Assembly: GCA_949128115.1 (NCBI GenBank)
Contig: OX421963.1
Location: 2,480,001 to 2,544,000, forward strand
Length of the DNA: 64,000 nucleotides
Direction: 5' to 3'
From: Anaspis maculata
Lineage: Eukaryota; Arthropoda; Insecta; Coleoptera; Scraptiidae
Shown: positions 1 to 12,507 of the stretch, piece by piece
How positions within the stretch are numbered: the stretch's first letter is position 1
Layout: the number at the start of each line of letters is the position of its first letter
Made by a program: the position numbers and the translations under genes
The notes under the pieces: generated by a model
What the model was told of the DNA's origin: nothing
Seen by the model: only the letters and a program-made list of their open reading frames with translations
The model's database searches: none

Positions 1-191
1 TCCCGCTGCTGCTGCTTCCTCACTGGCATCTTGTAACGAAAACGACCACGCTTGCTTTCCTTCAGGTAAACTCGAAGCGTTTGAAGCACCGCTCTCCTGC
101 TTTACTTCTGTCTTGATATGCTGGATGCTCCATGCAGGCGGTGAGGATGAGGCGTTCTTCAGCACCGCCGCCTGTCGTCGCAGTATTATCC
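1..191 (-). CDS. partial internal exon of an unidentified gene
   Basis: On the minus strand a pyrimidine-rich acceptor (CTTTCTTTACAG) sits just upstream of position 191. One frame then stays open to the window edge, about 63 residues, in the phase that takes two bases from the previous codon. The peptide is rich in A, S, E, Q and K (it includes HIKTEVKQESGASN) and ends in a run of alanines, a composition common in linker regions of insect transcription factors. There is no recognisable domain and the rest of the gene lies beyond position 1. The other acceptor-linked frame I checked closes early. It is supported only by splice site plus open frame, so the function is unknown. Confidence 0.4.
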
Positions 192-795
192 CTGTAAAGA
201 AAGAAGTACGAATTATTAGTCGTTCGATTTAGATCCAGCACGTAGTTACAACTGGTTCAAGTGAAAGTTTATATAGAAATCGCTTATACTATTCAAAAGA
301 AAATATATAGTGTTTCAAAACATCAAAAGTACTGTGGTGTCCAGCTTCAAATCTTGAAGGAGAATTACATTTTCTGAATAAATTAGCGTTAGCAGCGATA
401 AATGGTACAAGGGAGGATGGTGAAGTCGCGCCGCATTCCGGAGTAGCGAGGTTTGTAGGCCAGGGGCTGTCACACTTGAGAGGGGGTGGAAGAAGAAATC
501 AACAAGACTGTCAAGCTAGTTATTAACAATTGCAGTGCATCAGTGACAAGAGAAGAAAGCGCTAAGGCAAGTTCACCTTCCATGTAAACAAATGATAATT
601 GTTCAAAGGGGTGAAAGCAAGTGTTTTGTTCAAAAACTTTATTGAGTTTGTTCTGTATATTTCGAACAGCCACGGGTAGTGTCAAACCGAGTTGATATTC
701 CGCAAATAGCTGTGATCTTTGAAATACATTGTTTCCGGTAACCGTCAAGTCACCAGGTAAATCGTGGAGGCCTCAATAACCCTTCCACAAAGAGA
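192..795. other. intergenic or intronic sequence, nothing recognised
   Basis: If the exon at 1-191 is real, this would be its upstream intron or flank. A 92-codon open frame on the minus strand (470-748) has no ATG and no clear splice signals, so I do not call it. Confidence 0.5.
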
Positions 796-796
796 T

Positions 797-985
797 GGAG
801 CGGCGGTAGCCGAGTGGTACAGGTGATGGCAAGCCAAGCCATTCGCGCTGCCCTGTGTGGGTTCGAATCCTACTTCATCCATGGATATTTTGTGCTGTCC
901 CCGAGATTGCATGGTAGAGCAGCTTATAGCTGAATGCCGCCTCGTAAAATAAGACAATTAAATAAATAAATAAATAAAAATAAAA
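797..985 (+). mobile_element. tRNA-derived SINE (Ser/Leu-type head)
   Basis: Positions 797-880 resemble a class II tRNA. The A-box-like TAGCCGAGTGGT is at 807-818 and the B-box GGTTCGAATCC at 860-870. Between them lies a possible anticodon arm, ATGGC/GCCAT, around a seven-base loop, then a variable-arm-like segment. Unlike a tRNA gene, it runs on into a ~75-bp unrelated body and ends in an A-rich AAAT-repeat tail (956-985). This is the head-body-tail layout of a SINE transcribed by RNA polymerase III. The acceptor stem is poorly paired. No convincing target-site duplication was found, so the ends are approximate. Confidence 0.75.
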
Positions 986-1606
986 AAGATTTAGCCTCCG
1001 ACAGGTGATTTGTAGACTCTGCGAAGAACGCATCAGCTAGCAGTATATACATATGCAAATCATACCTGAGCTTATTAAAAACATCGCGGACACCTTCCCC
1101 TAAAATAAAGTATATTTGACCCTTCTCTCAACGACAAGGGATGTACGAGCATTCAGGTTGAGTTCCTATAATGCGAACCGCCTGAGCATGCCCAGAAATT
1201 GAGTGTCGCTTCGAGATAGCTACAACACATCGAAGTTCAAGTTGAAAATACAGCACCAGATGAACGTAAATTGATCAAATCAAGACACTCAACTTTTATG
1301 TAAATTATTTGATCAGTAATCAAGATAACGTCTATAATTTCGGAATACAGGGACCATACTCAATGGGTTAATATCTCTCTCTCTCTCTATAGTGTTATGA
1401 AATTCAGCTCATCTATATCTCTTCAAATCAGGAAGAATACGGAAATATGAAATTATTTGGGAGCGTGGAACCAATGATGCGCGGGTCTTAACAGGCAATT
1501 AGGATGTATTTCATCTTTCAGAAACTGATTGTGAATCAACTAGAAAAATTCCTCATCGTTAGCTGGACTCGGCACGATTTGAGCTCTTGTGAAACACAAT
1601 GAGCCA
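986..1606. other. non-coding stretch with a short CT microsatellite
   Basis: No gene was found. A short CT-repeat tract lies around 1372-1388. The rest is AT-rich unique-looking sequence. Confidence 0.5.
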
Positions 1607-1973
1607 GTGGTACGCCGGATAGCGACATGAATTTTTAAGTCCGTTTCATCACGAGACAGAAACGGTTAGTTCGATGGTTTTTGTGATAGCAAACAAGGAA
1701 AACTACTTCTGTCACTCATGCGGCGGTTGCTTCAGAAGTTACAGGGTGTCCTCGTCGTCCTCCTCCTCCTCCTCCTCCTCCACCTCCTCAAAATGTGTTT
1801 GAAGGAACCATCTCTCTCTACTGACATGTTTGACACCCTGTAACTTTTGAAGCAACCGACGCATGAGTGACAGAAGTTGTTTTCCTTGTTTGCCATCACA
1901 AAAACTACCGATTTGACAGAGTCTGTTGCGTGATGAAATGACTTAGGTAAAATGTCGCTATCCGGCGTACCAC
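1607..1973. mobile_element. fold-back element with CTC-repeat loop
   Basis: Arms 1607-1750 and 1832-1973 are imperfect inverted copies: GTGGTACGCCGGATAGCGAC on the left mirrors the right end, and ACAGGGTGTC closes the inner end. The loop (1751-1831) holds a CTC/TCC trinucleotide run at about 1756-1790. It has no coding capacity. It abuts the gypsy remnant that starts at 2036. Confidence 0.75.
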
Positions 1974-2035
1974 AGGGAGAAATTTTCGGGGGCGTTGAAA
2001 AACTTCCCATTCAAAATTTTTATTCGATTTCAATT

Positions 2036-3480
2036 TTATCTTTGTGACGTCGAAGGTATATCGATCTCTGATTGTTCATCTTTGTTGGCGATCAGAGAAG
2101 CTTTTTCTAATTCGTCATTGAATTCTCTGATATAATCATGAATGTTGTGAGGTTCATTCTTGGTCTCATTGATATTGATTTCTATGCGAGATAGAGCGTC
2201 TGCATTGTCATTTGTTTTACCTTTTTTAAAAATGATTTTATAATCATATTCCTCGAGCTTGAGGCGCCACCTGACCAGTTTGGAGTTGGGCTCCCTGAGG
2301 GAAAATGACCATATCAAGGGCTTGTGATCAGTGATGATATTGAACTTGCGCCCAAAGACATGAGGCCGGAAGTACTTCACGGCGTACACGATTGCCAGAA
2401 ATTCCTTTTCGATCGTGGAGTAGTTTTGTTCCGTATCATTGAGAGTACGTGATGCAAAGGCCAAGGGCAGGTCATTGTCAATGGACCCTTGCGACAAAAC
2501 GGCTCCAATGGCCACGTTGCTCGCATCGGTGGTCAGGTTAAACGTTTTAGTGAAGTCAGAATACTGAAGGATAGGCTCATTCATTAATACATTTTTACAT
2601 GTGTCTAAACAAGACAAGAATTTATCATTATGGGTGATTGTGGCATCTTTTTTCAAACATTTATTCAATGGCTTGGTGAGTTTCGAGCAATCTTTGATGA
2701 ACTTTCTACAATAGCCCAAGAACTCCAGGAATTCTTCCAGCTGCTTTGGCGTTTTTAGAATAGAAAAATTTTGGATAGCCCTAACCTTTTCCGGATTGGG
2801 CTTAATGCCATTGGGCGTAGCAACATGGCCCAAGTAATTTACTTCCTTTCTTGAAAACTCGGACTCGTCCAGTTGGATTTTGAAATTCGCTTGCTATAAT
2901 CGTTGAAAAACTTGTTCAAGGTTGACCAAATGGTCCTGAAGGGATACACTGAAAATGATTATATCGTCCAAATAGACTGGACAAAGCTCATTCTGTAACC
3001 CGCGTAATATAATTTCTACAACGCGCTGGAAGGTTGCCGGGGCGTTCTTCAGCCCAAAGGGCATACGTGGGTACTCGCAGTGCCCATTCTCGACCGTAAA
3101 TGCGGTCTTTTGAATGTCCTCCAGGGCCATTTCGATTTGGTGGAAACTGGAAGCCAAGTCTAACGTGGTGAAGTGCTGACAACTCCCCAGCTTGTCAAGC
3201 ATGTCTGAAATATTTGGCGACGGATACCTGTCATCGATTGTTTTCTCGTTTAGTAATCGACAACAGTGCGCCATTTTTGTTTACCACTGGCGTCAGGTTT
3301 CTTTGCCACTATCCAAATTGGTGAACTCCATGACGAACTGCTGGGTCTTATGATTTTTTGGTCTAGCATCTTCTGGGTCTCAGTTTTTCACCTCGTTTTT
3401 ATGGACAAAAGGGTATCTGCATGTTTTGGAATATACTGGCATTTCGTTTGATGTCGATACCGTTTGGTGATATTTTGTAA
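2036..3480 (-). pseudogene. Ty3/gypsy retrotransposon pol remnant (RT + RNase H)
   Basis: This is a minus-strand fragment of a gypsy-type polyprotein. The N-terminal part (about 3270-3480) resembles the start of gypsy RT (RYP, then KPDASG-like text) but is broken by frameshifts and a stop. Positions 2894-3274 encode the RT palm, including [29 protein letters not shown] and the catalytic YLDD in [10 protein letters not shown]. After another break, 2036-2833 encodes the thumb/connection and RNase H (TTDASNVAIGAVLSQ, EKEFLAIVYAVKYF, TDHKPL, ADALSR). Protease, integrase and LTRs are absent. It is a truncated, dead copy in which the key RT and RNase H residues are still readable, so the decay is moderate. 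Confidence 0.9.
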
Positions 3481-3523
3481 TATTCTATAAGCCCAGTCAT
3501 GGCATAAAAAAAACAACTTGAAA

Positions 3524-4418
3524 TTATAAACCGCAGACGTTACATTTTGGTATCGTGTTGATAATTCGAGCTACATGCTTCTCATCTTCATCTTCCAAGT
3601 TCATTTCTGGTTCAGTCCAATCGCTGTCCAATGTTGGAGAATATGGAAAGCCATGTTGAGACTCCTCATGCCCACTGCTTGTATTCACACTCGCGCTTTT
3701 TAATGGTGATGTTGAAACATCTTTCCATTTGAGACATTTTTTTGCTTTATCGCAAACTTTGGGTTTTATTTCGCACGTGACATATTTACTGCGAAATAAC
3801 GGTCTCACTTGTACTCCAACATTTTCTGAAGCTTTCACGGTTTTCCCTGCTTCCTCTTCCGAAACATGTTCATCAGCTTCTGATTTGATGATTGTTATTT
3901 CGGTATTCTTTCTCGCAGAATGTGAATCATTCACTGAGTCTTCCCCTCTCTGTTTTACAGGGAGAGATTGGCCTGACGTCGATGCAGCTCTTTTTTGAGC
4001 TTGTTGTTCTTCACAATCGAATATATGTGGAATCACACCAGGTTTCAAGTAAATGTTTCCCCCCATCAGTTTGAACCGCATATAGTTCGCCACATCTTCT
4101 TCGAGCTGAAAAAAATATTAATATTAAAGCAGGTAGGTGTATGATCAGGACAGGTATCATTAGGTACCTATCTACTGGTTTTTTCTGGCTCAGCCATATG
4201 TGAACCTGTCAATAATGTATAATGCTCACATTGAAATGATCCTCGCAGCAGAAGAAAACTGTTTTTGTTGAAGGAAAATCACGTTTAACGCTCTCGAACC
4301 ATTGCACTTTCAGCAACCGATTACCTGGAACAGTGATGAAGAGTTTTGTTGGGTCATTTTTTGAGGTGTTCCGACACCCAGGCACAAAACACCACTTATT
4401 TCGCCGTGATTTGCTCAT
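3524..4418 (-). CDS. THAP-domain protein, two exons, about 256 aa
   Basis: Exon 1 is 4230-4418 (63 codons, start MSKSRRNKW) and ends at a GTGAGC donor. Exon 2 is 4105-3524, after a TTTTTTTCAG acceptor. Both junctions are phase 0, and splicing joins CCEDHFN to LEEDVANYMRFK. The product carries a full THAP zinc-binding module: C10-x4-C15, W40, C58-x2-H61-F62, then GVIPHIF in exon 2, the counterpart of the family's AVPTIF box. The rest (residues ~95-256) is polar and low in structure, with acidic stretches and a terminal CNVC. THAP proteins are sequence-specific DNA binders related to the P-element transposase DNA-binding domain. No transposase domain follows here, so a nuclear regulator or a domesticated fragment is likely. 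An upstream in-frame start at 4502 would add 28 residues; I prefer 4418 because THAP domains usually lie at the N-terminus. Confidence 0.85.
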
Positions 4419-4639
4419 GACACGTTTGATGACAACAACCAGCCACGACGTGTTGATCGAGAGAAAGTCATGACGACCGGTACCTACGACTAATGACGTC
4501 ACATGCTGTTTTCGCCGGGGAAAATTTCGTTCAAATTTGTATCCCCGTTGAGATTAACGTGAAGAATTTTTACGCAAAACTGAACTTACTAGTGGAATGC
4601 AGGCCCCAAGTACCTCCTATTTTTCGAATAATAATAAAA

Positions 4640-4923
4640 AAAAATTGTGAAAACCCTAATAATGTGCCTCATAACGCCATTGTGCCATATTCCCACAAAA
4701 ACCAGCACTATGTCCTTTCAAACCCTCTGAACTGGAACAGATAACCCGACTGACTGGCCAAATATACAATGCTTGATTAGCCAAAATATACAATATTTTG
4801 CTTTTGGCAAACCACGGCAATTGTGACCAACTCAACGCGTTAGCAAAATTGTTCACTCCTCCGAAGAAGCATTGTGGGTCATTTTCAACCCTCAGAACAG
4901 CATAGATTGATTGGCTGAATATA
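4640..4923. repeat. left edge of the 316-bp dimeric satellite
   Basis: These are degenerate satellite copies cut off from the main array by the fold-back insertion at 4924. Around 4770 the text GCCAAAATATACAATATTTTG recurs at the far right edge of the array (about 11,658-11,677), so the two edges appear to keep the same older variant. Confidence 0.8.
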
Positions 4924-6591
4924 CAGGGTGTTTCATGAGGAAACCGACATAGCTTAAGGGTAGGTCCAGTTTTTCTAGGGGAACTAGGATCTCGCTTTAA
5001 AATTTTTCTATCGCTTTTCGTTTTGATGTTACAGGGTGAATCATGTATTTTGTCGAAGTTTTTGATGAGCTATATCTTCCGAATGGCTTATTGGATTGGA
5101 CTGAAATTTGATAGGTATGATCTTCTAATGATAGCCAATACATTGCATCATAAAGTTGTTCAGAAGTTTCAGGACCGGACTGATTTTTTTATTTTCAAAG
5201 TTTTTGTTAGAAAAGTCATATTTTTCAATGTTTTTTTGCAAAACCAGTATCAGATTCAGAAACACCAGAAAAAATGCTACAAGGAACATCCTTCAATTTC
5301 TTCGGCACACCCGAAGTCTTCCCAGAAAAAAAAAATCTTTTGAGATTAGGGTCGGCTGCGATCTAGTGAAAATCAGTCTAGCACGCATTCTTTCACGGAT
5401 CTTTGAGATGTTCATCCTCTAATTTAATGCTGTCATGGTTTTTTTCACTTTCCCACATTAGTATCACTTGGTACGGCAAAAAAGACAAAAGTCCAGGACC
5501 GGAATCAAGTCCAGTGAACATTATTTCTAAAAATCCGATTTTTCAGTATTCAGTTGGAAAATTACAGCACAAAGTTATGGTGAAGTGGCTGAAAAATGCT
5601 CTTTTGTCTGCATTTGGAACTTTAGGTCACTTTAGAAACCAGCTAAACAAATTTCTCCTTTTGTTGATTTCAAGAATACAAAAAATCATTTCCGAAATTT
5701 GATAAACATTAACATAAACATCACATACAAACATTGATATTGTTTGTTTTCTACACATTAAAATTACGATTCTGAACAATTATCATTCTTGCTTCTTTTT
5801 ATTTTGTTCGCGGAAAGTTTCGGAAATAATTTTTTGTATTCTTGAAATCAACAAAAGGAGAAATTTGTTTAGCTGGTTTCTAAAGTGACCTAAAGTTCCA
5901 AATGCAGACAAAAGAGCATTTTTCAGCCACTTCACCATAACTTTGTGCTGTAATTTTCCAACTAAATACTAAAAAATTGGATTTTTAGAAATAATGTTCA
6001 CTAGACTTGATTCCGGTCCTGGACTTTTGTCTTTTTTGTCGTACCAAGTGATACTAATGTGGGAAAGTGAAAAAAACCATGACAGCATTAAATTAGAGGA
6101 TGAACATCTCAAAGATCCGTGAAAGAATGCGTGCTAGACTGATTTTCACTAGATCGCAGCCGACCCTAATCTCAAAAGATATTTTTTTCTGGGAAGACTT
6201 TGGGTGTGCCGAAGAAATTGAAGGATGTTCCTTGTAGCATTTTTTCTGGTGTTTCTGAATCTGATACTGGTTTTGCAAAAAAACATTGAAAAATATGACT
6301 TTTCTAACAAAAACTTTGAAAATAAAAAAAATCAGTCCGGTCCTGGAACTTCTGAACAACTTTATGACGCAATGTATTAGCTATCATTAGAAGATCATAC
6401 CTATCAAATTTCAGTCAAATCCAATATGTCATTCGGAAGATATAGCTCATCAAAAACTTCGACAAAATACATGATTCACCCTGTAACATCAAAACGAAAG
6501 GCGATAGAAAAATTTCAAAGCGAGATCCTAGTTCCCCTAGAAAAACTGGACCTACCGTTAAGCTATGTCGGTTTCCTCATGCAACACCCTG
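4924..6591. mobile_element. 1.67-kb palindromic CAGGGTG fold-back element
   Basis: The element starts CAGGGTGTTTCATG at 4924, ends with CACCCTG at 6591, and has TA on both sides. Its two arms (about 4924-5705 and 5812-6591) are near-identical inverted copies around a loop of roughly 105 bp. A second, internal ACAGGGTGA motif lies about 110 bp inside each end (near 5033 and 6480), so the arms themselves look nested. Open frames in both arms are mirror images and not genes. It interrupts the satellite array: the satellite resumes directly on the right with ATGCTTGACGAGCC. TA target, inverted ends and no own transposase fit a non-autonomous Tc1/mariner-type element. Confidence 0.9.
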
Positions 6592-9500
6592 TATAATGCT
6601 TGACGAGCCAAATATACTTTTTTTTTTGCAAACTGCGGCAGGCGCAACTCAAACGCGTTAGCAATAGAACTTGTTCACTGTTCCTCCTAAATCAGCATTG
6701 TCCATCATTTTCAACTCTTTGTACTAGTCAGTATAGCTGGACTAGCTAAATATACAACACTTGACTTGCCAAATTTATCTTGGTTTTTGGCAAACCACGG
6801 CAATTTGATTAACTCGACGCATTAGCACTAGAAATTGTTCACCCCACCAAAAGAAGCATTGTACATCTTTTCAACCTCCAGAATAGCACAGATTGATTGG
6901 CTGAATATACAATGCTTGACGAGCCAAATATACTTTTTTTTTGGCAAACTGCGGCAGGCGCAACTCAAACGCGTTAGCAATAGAACTTGTTCACTGTTCC
7001 TCCTAAATCAGCATTGTCCATCATTTTCAACTCTTTGTACTAGTCAGTATAGCTGGACTAGCTAAATATACAACACTTGACTTGCCAAATTTATCTTGGT
7101 TTTTGGCAAACCACGGCAATTTGACCAACTCGACGCATAAGCACTAGAAATTGTTCACCCCACCAAAAGAAGCATTGTGCATCTTTTCAACCCTCAGGAT
7201 AGCATAGATTGATTGGCTGAATATACGGTGCTTGACGAGTCAAATATACTTTTTTTTGGCAAACTGCGGCAGGTGCAACTCAAACGCGTTAGCGATAGAA
7301 CTTGTTCACTTTTCCATCCTAAATCAGCATTGTCTATTATTTTCAACCCTTTGTACTAGTCAGTATAGCTGAAATAGCTAAATATACAACGCTTGACTTG
7401 CCAAAATGTATCTTGGTTTTTGGCAAACCACGGCAATTCGACCAACTCGACGCATTAGCACTAGAAATTGTTCACCCCACCAAAAGAAGCATTGTGCATC
7501 TTTTCAACCCTTAAGATAGCATAGATTGATTGGCTGAATATACAATGCTTGACGAGCCAAATAGACTTTTTTTTGGCAAACTGCGGCAGGTGCAACTCGA
7601 ACGCGTTAGCGATAGAACTTGTTCACTGTTCCTCCTAAATCAGCATTGTTTGTACTAGTCAGTATAGCTGAACTAGCTAAATATACAACGCTTGACGTGC
7701 CAAATTTATCTTGGTTTCTGGCAAACCACGGCAATTCGACCAACTCGACGCATTAGCACTAGAAATTCTTCACCCCACCAAAAGAAGCATTGTGCACCTT
7801 TCCAACCCTCAGAACAGCATAGATTGTTTGGCTGAATATACAATGCTTGACGAGCCAAATATACTTTTTTTTGGCAAACTGCGGCAGGTGCAACTCAAAC
7901 GCGTTAGCAATAGAACTTGTTCACTGTTCCTCCTAAATCAGCCTTGTCTATCATTTTCAACCTTTTGTACTAGTTAGTATAGCTTAATTAGCTAAATATA
8001 CAACGCTTGACTTGCCAAATTCATCTTGGTTTTTGGCAAACCACGGCAATTTGACAAACTCGACGCATTAGCACTAGAAATTATTCACCCTACCAAAAGA
8101 AGCATTGTGCGTCTTTTCAACCCTCAGAACAACATAGATTGTTTGGCTGAATATACAATGCTTGACGAGCCAAATATACTTTCTTTTGGCAAACTGCGGC
8201 AGGTGCAACTCAAACGCGTTAGCAATAGGACTTGTTCACTGTTCCTCCAAAATCAGCATTGTCTATCATTTTCAACCCTTTGTACTAGTCAGTATAGCTG
8301 AACTAGCTAAATATACAACGCTTGACATGCCAAATTTATCTTGGTTTTTGGCAAAACACGGCAATTTGACCAACTCGGCGCATTAGCACTAGAAATTGTT
8401 CACCCCAGCAAAAGAAGCATTGTGCATCTTTTCAACCTCCAGAATAGCACAGATTGATTGGCTGAATATACAATGCTTGACGAGCCAAATATACTTTTTT
8501 TTGGCAAACTGCGGCAGGTGCAACTCAAACGAGTTAGCAATAGAACTTGTTCACTGTTCCTCCTAAATCAGCATTGTCTATCATTTTCAACCCTTTGTAC
8601 TAGTCAGTATAGCAGCTGAACTAGCTAAACATACAACGCTTGACTTACCAAATTCATCTTGGTTTTTGGCAAATCACGGCAATTTGACCAACTCGACGCA
8701 TAAGCACTAGAAATTGTTCACCCCACCAAAAGAAGCATTGTGCATCTTTTCAACCCTCAGAATAGCATAGATTGATTGGCTGAATATAAACTTTTTTTTT
8801 TGGCAAACTGCGGCAGGCTCAACTCAAACGCGTTAGCAATAGAACTTGTTCACTGTTCCTCCTAAATCAGCATTGTCTATGATTTTCAACCCTCCGTACT
8901 AGTCAGTATAGCTGAACTAGCTAAATATACAACGCTTGACTTGCCAAATTTATCTTGGTTTTTGGCAAACCATGGCAATTTGACCAACTCGACGCATTAG
9001 CACTAGAAATTGTTCACCCCACCAAAAGTAGCATTGAGCATCTTTTCAATCCTCAGAATAGCATAGATTGATTGGCTGAATATACAATGCTTGACGAGCC
9101 AAATATTCTTTTTTTTTTGGCAAACTGCGGCAGGCGCAACTCAATCGCGTTAGCAATAGAACTTGTTCACTGTTCCTCCTGAATCAGCATTGTCCATCAT
9201 TTTCAACCCTTTGTACTAGTCAGTATAGCTGAACTAGCTAAATATACAACGCTTGACTTGCCAAATTCATCTTGGTTTTTGACAAACCACGGCAATTTGA
9301 CCAACTCGACGCATTAGCACTAGAAATTGTTCACCCCACCAAAAGAAGCATTGTGCATCTTTTCAACCCTCAGGATAGCATAGATTAATTGGCTGAATAT
9401 ACTATGCTTGACGAGCCAAATATACTTTTTTTGGCAAACTGCGGCAGGTGCAACTCAAACGCGTTAGCAATAGAACTTGTCCACTGTTCCTCCTAAATCA

Positions 9501-11690
9501 GCATTGTCTATCATTTTCAACCCTTTGTACTAGTCAGTATATAGCTGAACCACCTGAATATACAACGCTTGACTTGCCAAATTTATCTTGGTTTTTGGGC
9601 AAACCACGGCAATTTGACCAACTCGACGCATTAGCACTAGAATTGTTCACCCCACCAAAAGAAGCATTGTGCATCTTTTCAACCCTCAGAATAGCATAGA
9701 TTGATTGGCTGAATATACTATGCTTGACGAGCCAAATATACTTTTTTTTTGGCAAACTGCGGCAGGTGCAACTCAAACGCGTTAGCAATAGGACTTGTTC
9801 ACTGTTCCTCTAAAATCAGCATTGTCTATCATTTTCAACCCTTTGTACTAGTCAGTATAGCTGAACTAGCTAAATATACAACGCTTGACATGCCAAATTT
9901 ATCTTGGTTTTTGGCAAAACACGGCAATTTGACCAACTCGGCGCATTAGCACTAGAAATTGTTCACCCCAGCAAAAGGAGCATTGTGCATCTTTTCAACC
10001 TCCAGAATAGCACAGATTGATTGGCTGAATATACAATGCTTGACGAGCCAAATATACTTTTTTTTGGCAAACTGCGGCAGGTGCAACTCAAACGAGTTAG
10101 CAATAGAACTTGTTCACTGTTCCTCCTGAATCAGCATTGTCTATCATTTTCAACCCTTTGTACTAGTCAGTATGGCAGCTGAACTAGCTAAACATACAAC
10201 GCTTGACTTGCCAAATTCATCTTGGTTTTTGGCAAACCACGGCAATTTGACCAACTCGACGCATAAGCACTAGAAATTGTTCACCCCACCAAAAGAAGCA
10301 TTGTGCATCTTTTCAACCCTCAGAATAGCATAGATTGATTGGCTGAATATAAACTTTTTTTTGGCAAACTGCGGCAGGCTCAACTCAAACGCGTTAGCAA
10401 TAGAACTTGTTCACTGTTCCTCCTGAATCAGCAACGCTTGACTTGCCAAATTTATCTTGGTTTTTGGCAAACCATGGCAATTTGACCAACTCGACGCATT
10501 AGCACTAGAAATTGTTCACCCCACCAAAAGTAGCATTGAGCATCTTTTCAATCCTCAGAATAGCATAGATTGATTGGCTGAATATACAATGCTTGACGAG
10601 CCAAATATTCTTTTTTTTTTGGCAAACTGCGGCAGGCGCAACTCAATCGCGTTAGCAATAGAACTTGTTCACTGTTCCTCCTGAATCAGCATTGTCCATC
10701 ATTTTCAACCCTTTGTACTAGTCAGTATAGCTGAACTAGCTAAATATACAACGCTTGACTTGCCAAATTCATCTTGGTTTTTGACAAACCACGGCAATTT
10801 GACCAACTCGACGCATTAGCACTAGAAATTGTTCACCCCACCAAAAGAAGCATTGTGCATCTTTTCAACCCTCAGGATAGCATAGATTAATTGGCTGAAT
10901 ATACTATGCTTGACGAGCCAAATATACTTTTTTTGGCAAACTGCGGCAGGTGCAACTCAAACGCGTTAGCAATAGAACTTGTCCACTGTTCCTCCTAAAT
11001 CAGCATTGTCTATCATTTTCAACCCTTTGTACTAGTCAGTATATAGCTGAACCACCTGAATATACAACGCTTGACTTGCCAAATTTATCTTGGTTTTTGG
11101 GCAAACCACGGCAATTTGACCAACTCGACGCATTAGCACTAGAATTGTTCACCCCACCAAAAGAAGCATTGTGCATCTTTTCAACCCTCAGAATAGCATA
11201 GATTGATTGGCTGAATATACTATGCTTGACGAGCCAAATATACTTTTTTTTTGGCAAACTGCGGCAGGTGCAACTCAAACGCGTTAGCAATAGAACATGT
11301 TCACTGTACCTCCAAAAGAAGCATTGAATCATTTTTAACCCATTGAACTGGCAAGAACTGCTTGATTTAGCCAAATATATACCTACCTTTGTTTTTTGGC
11401 AAATCAAGGCATACGTGCTTCGCAACGCGTTAGCAATAGTAATTGTTTACTGTTCCTCATAAATGAGCATTGTCTATCATTTTCAACCATTTGTACTGGT
11501 CAGTATAGCTGAACTATAGCTGAATATACAAGGCTTGACTAGCTAAATCCATCTTTGTTTTTGGCAAACCACGGCAATTGTATAGAACTTGAAATCGTCA
11601 AATTTCAGGATAACTGTGAACAGTTGATAGTTGAATAAACATAATGCTTGATCAGCCAAAATATACAATATTTTGTTTTTCGATAACAGA
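6592..11690. repeat. dimeric satellite array, about 316-bp period
   Basis: This is about 16 tandem copies of a unit made of two related half-units of roughly 161 and 155 bp. One half carries AATGCTTGACGAGCC and GGCAAACTGCGGCAGG; the other carries AACGCTTGACTTGCC and GGCAAACCACGGCAAT. Spacing of the marker AAYGCTTGAC was read at 6911, 7072, 7227, 7388 and 7543. A block of about five dimers (8.2-9.8 kb) is repeated next to itself (9.8-11.3 kb), with exact 1502-bp offsets such as 8934 to 10436. The second copy lost about 60 bp at ~10,432. Copies after 11,300 are strongly diverged. Short open frames recur with the period and are not genes. Confidence 0.92.
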
Positions 11691-12124
11691 TCGGTAGCCA
11701 CCTAGTGGTGAACTTTGTGAGTACGCAAAGCCGTGAAAAAAAATTGCACCACGAAGTTATTTTGATTTGATCATTTGATTTAACACATTCAAACGTCAAG
11801 GCGACGAAGAGTCGAGCATTCGAAATCATGGCTGAATTAGTCCAAATGGGAAATGTAACAACACAATCTGTTGTTGCGTTATTATTGTTTTCTTGACAAG
11901 TGACATTAGTTCCAAACGCGAATATGACGTTTAAACGTCTTTGCGGAATCTGACTGACGCGTAAGTGGCGCCCTCTCACGCTTATCTCGATCCCGACGGC
12001 GTTGATTCAGCTTGTCACCGCTTGGTGGCCACCGGTCGTTATTCGGCATCGGTGGTACGGCGCTTGCGCCAGAATTATCGATCCGTTTCGTTTGTAAATG
12101 TGTGGTATGCAAATGGGTTGTGGT
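11691..12124. other. spacer between satellite and THAP gene
   Basis: No gene is supported. A minus-strand frame (11906-12112) is low-complexity and has no splice support. The region would hold the 3' flank of the THAP gene at 12125-12507. Confidence 0.4.
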
Positions 12125-12507
12125 TTAATAAAAAGTGAAATGACCTTGACCGCTCGCATGCTGATAGTTTTGGGGTCGCCGCCGCTTCGGTTTTCCCAAG
12201 TTCAAAGTAGGCACAGCCGTCTTCAAGTCTAGAATTTTCCATTGGCCTACAAAGAACTCGATTACTCACAACGTGTTATTTGAAAAAATTGAAAGAACCC
12301 ATGCATACCCATGCTCGTGACGGTGTAGAATTGTTCTTCAAAATGCAAGGAGCATACTTTTTGATATTTTGTCGGTTGATATCCCAATTTTATGGTGGCG
12401 ATCCACCGCTGCTTCAAGGCCTCATCCGAGGGGAACTGGTGGAATTTTATGCCGTATATGTTCCTTGCACTTGGTGTGCAGTGCGGCACGCAACAACTTT
12501 GAGGCAT
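12125..12507 (-). CDS. small THAP-domain protein, two exons, about 106 aa
   Basis: Exon 1 (12309-12507) starts MPQSCCVPHC with A at -3 and ends at a GTATGC donor after one base of a glycine codon. Exon 2 (12125-12246) follows a TTCTTTGTAG acceptor and continues in phase. The THAP signature is complete: C-x4-C near residues 5-10, FP at 25-26, W35, C52-x2-H55-F56, and TAVPTLNLGK in exon 2, the AVPTIF-box position. The tail is short and basic (GKPKRRRP), ending about 16 residues later. A protein of little more than the zinc-binding DNA-binding domain could act as a competitor or adaptor, or further exons may exist through alternative splicing. The intron is only 62 bp, normal for insects. Confidence 0.85.

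Noticed and set aside
470..748. 92-codon minus-strand frame as an exon
   Set aside because: No ATG, no convincing splice sites and no recognisable domain, although the peptide is not obviously low-complexity.
800..885. Functional tRNA gene
   Set aside because: The acceptor stem does not pair well and the sequence continues into a body and A-rich tail, which fits a SINE.
2036..3480. An intact gypsy element or endogenous retrovirus
   Set aside because: No LTRs, protease, integrase or envelope are present, and the frame is broken at least twice.
5023..6359. Mirror-image open frames in the 4924-6591 palindrome
   Set aside because: They are the same sequence read from the two arms, poor in complexity and without similarity to a transposase.
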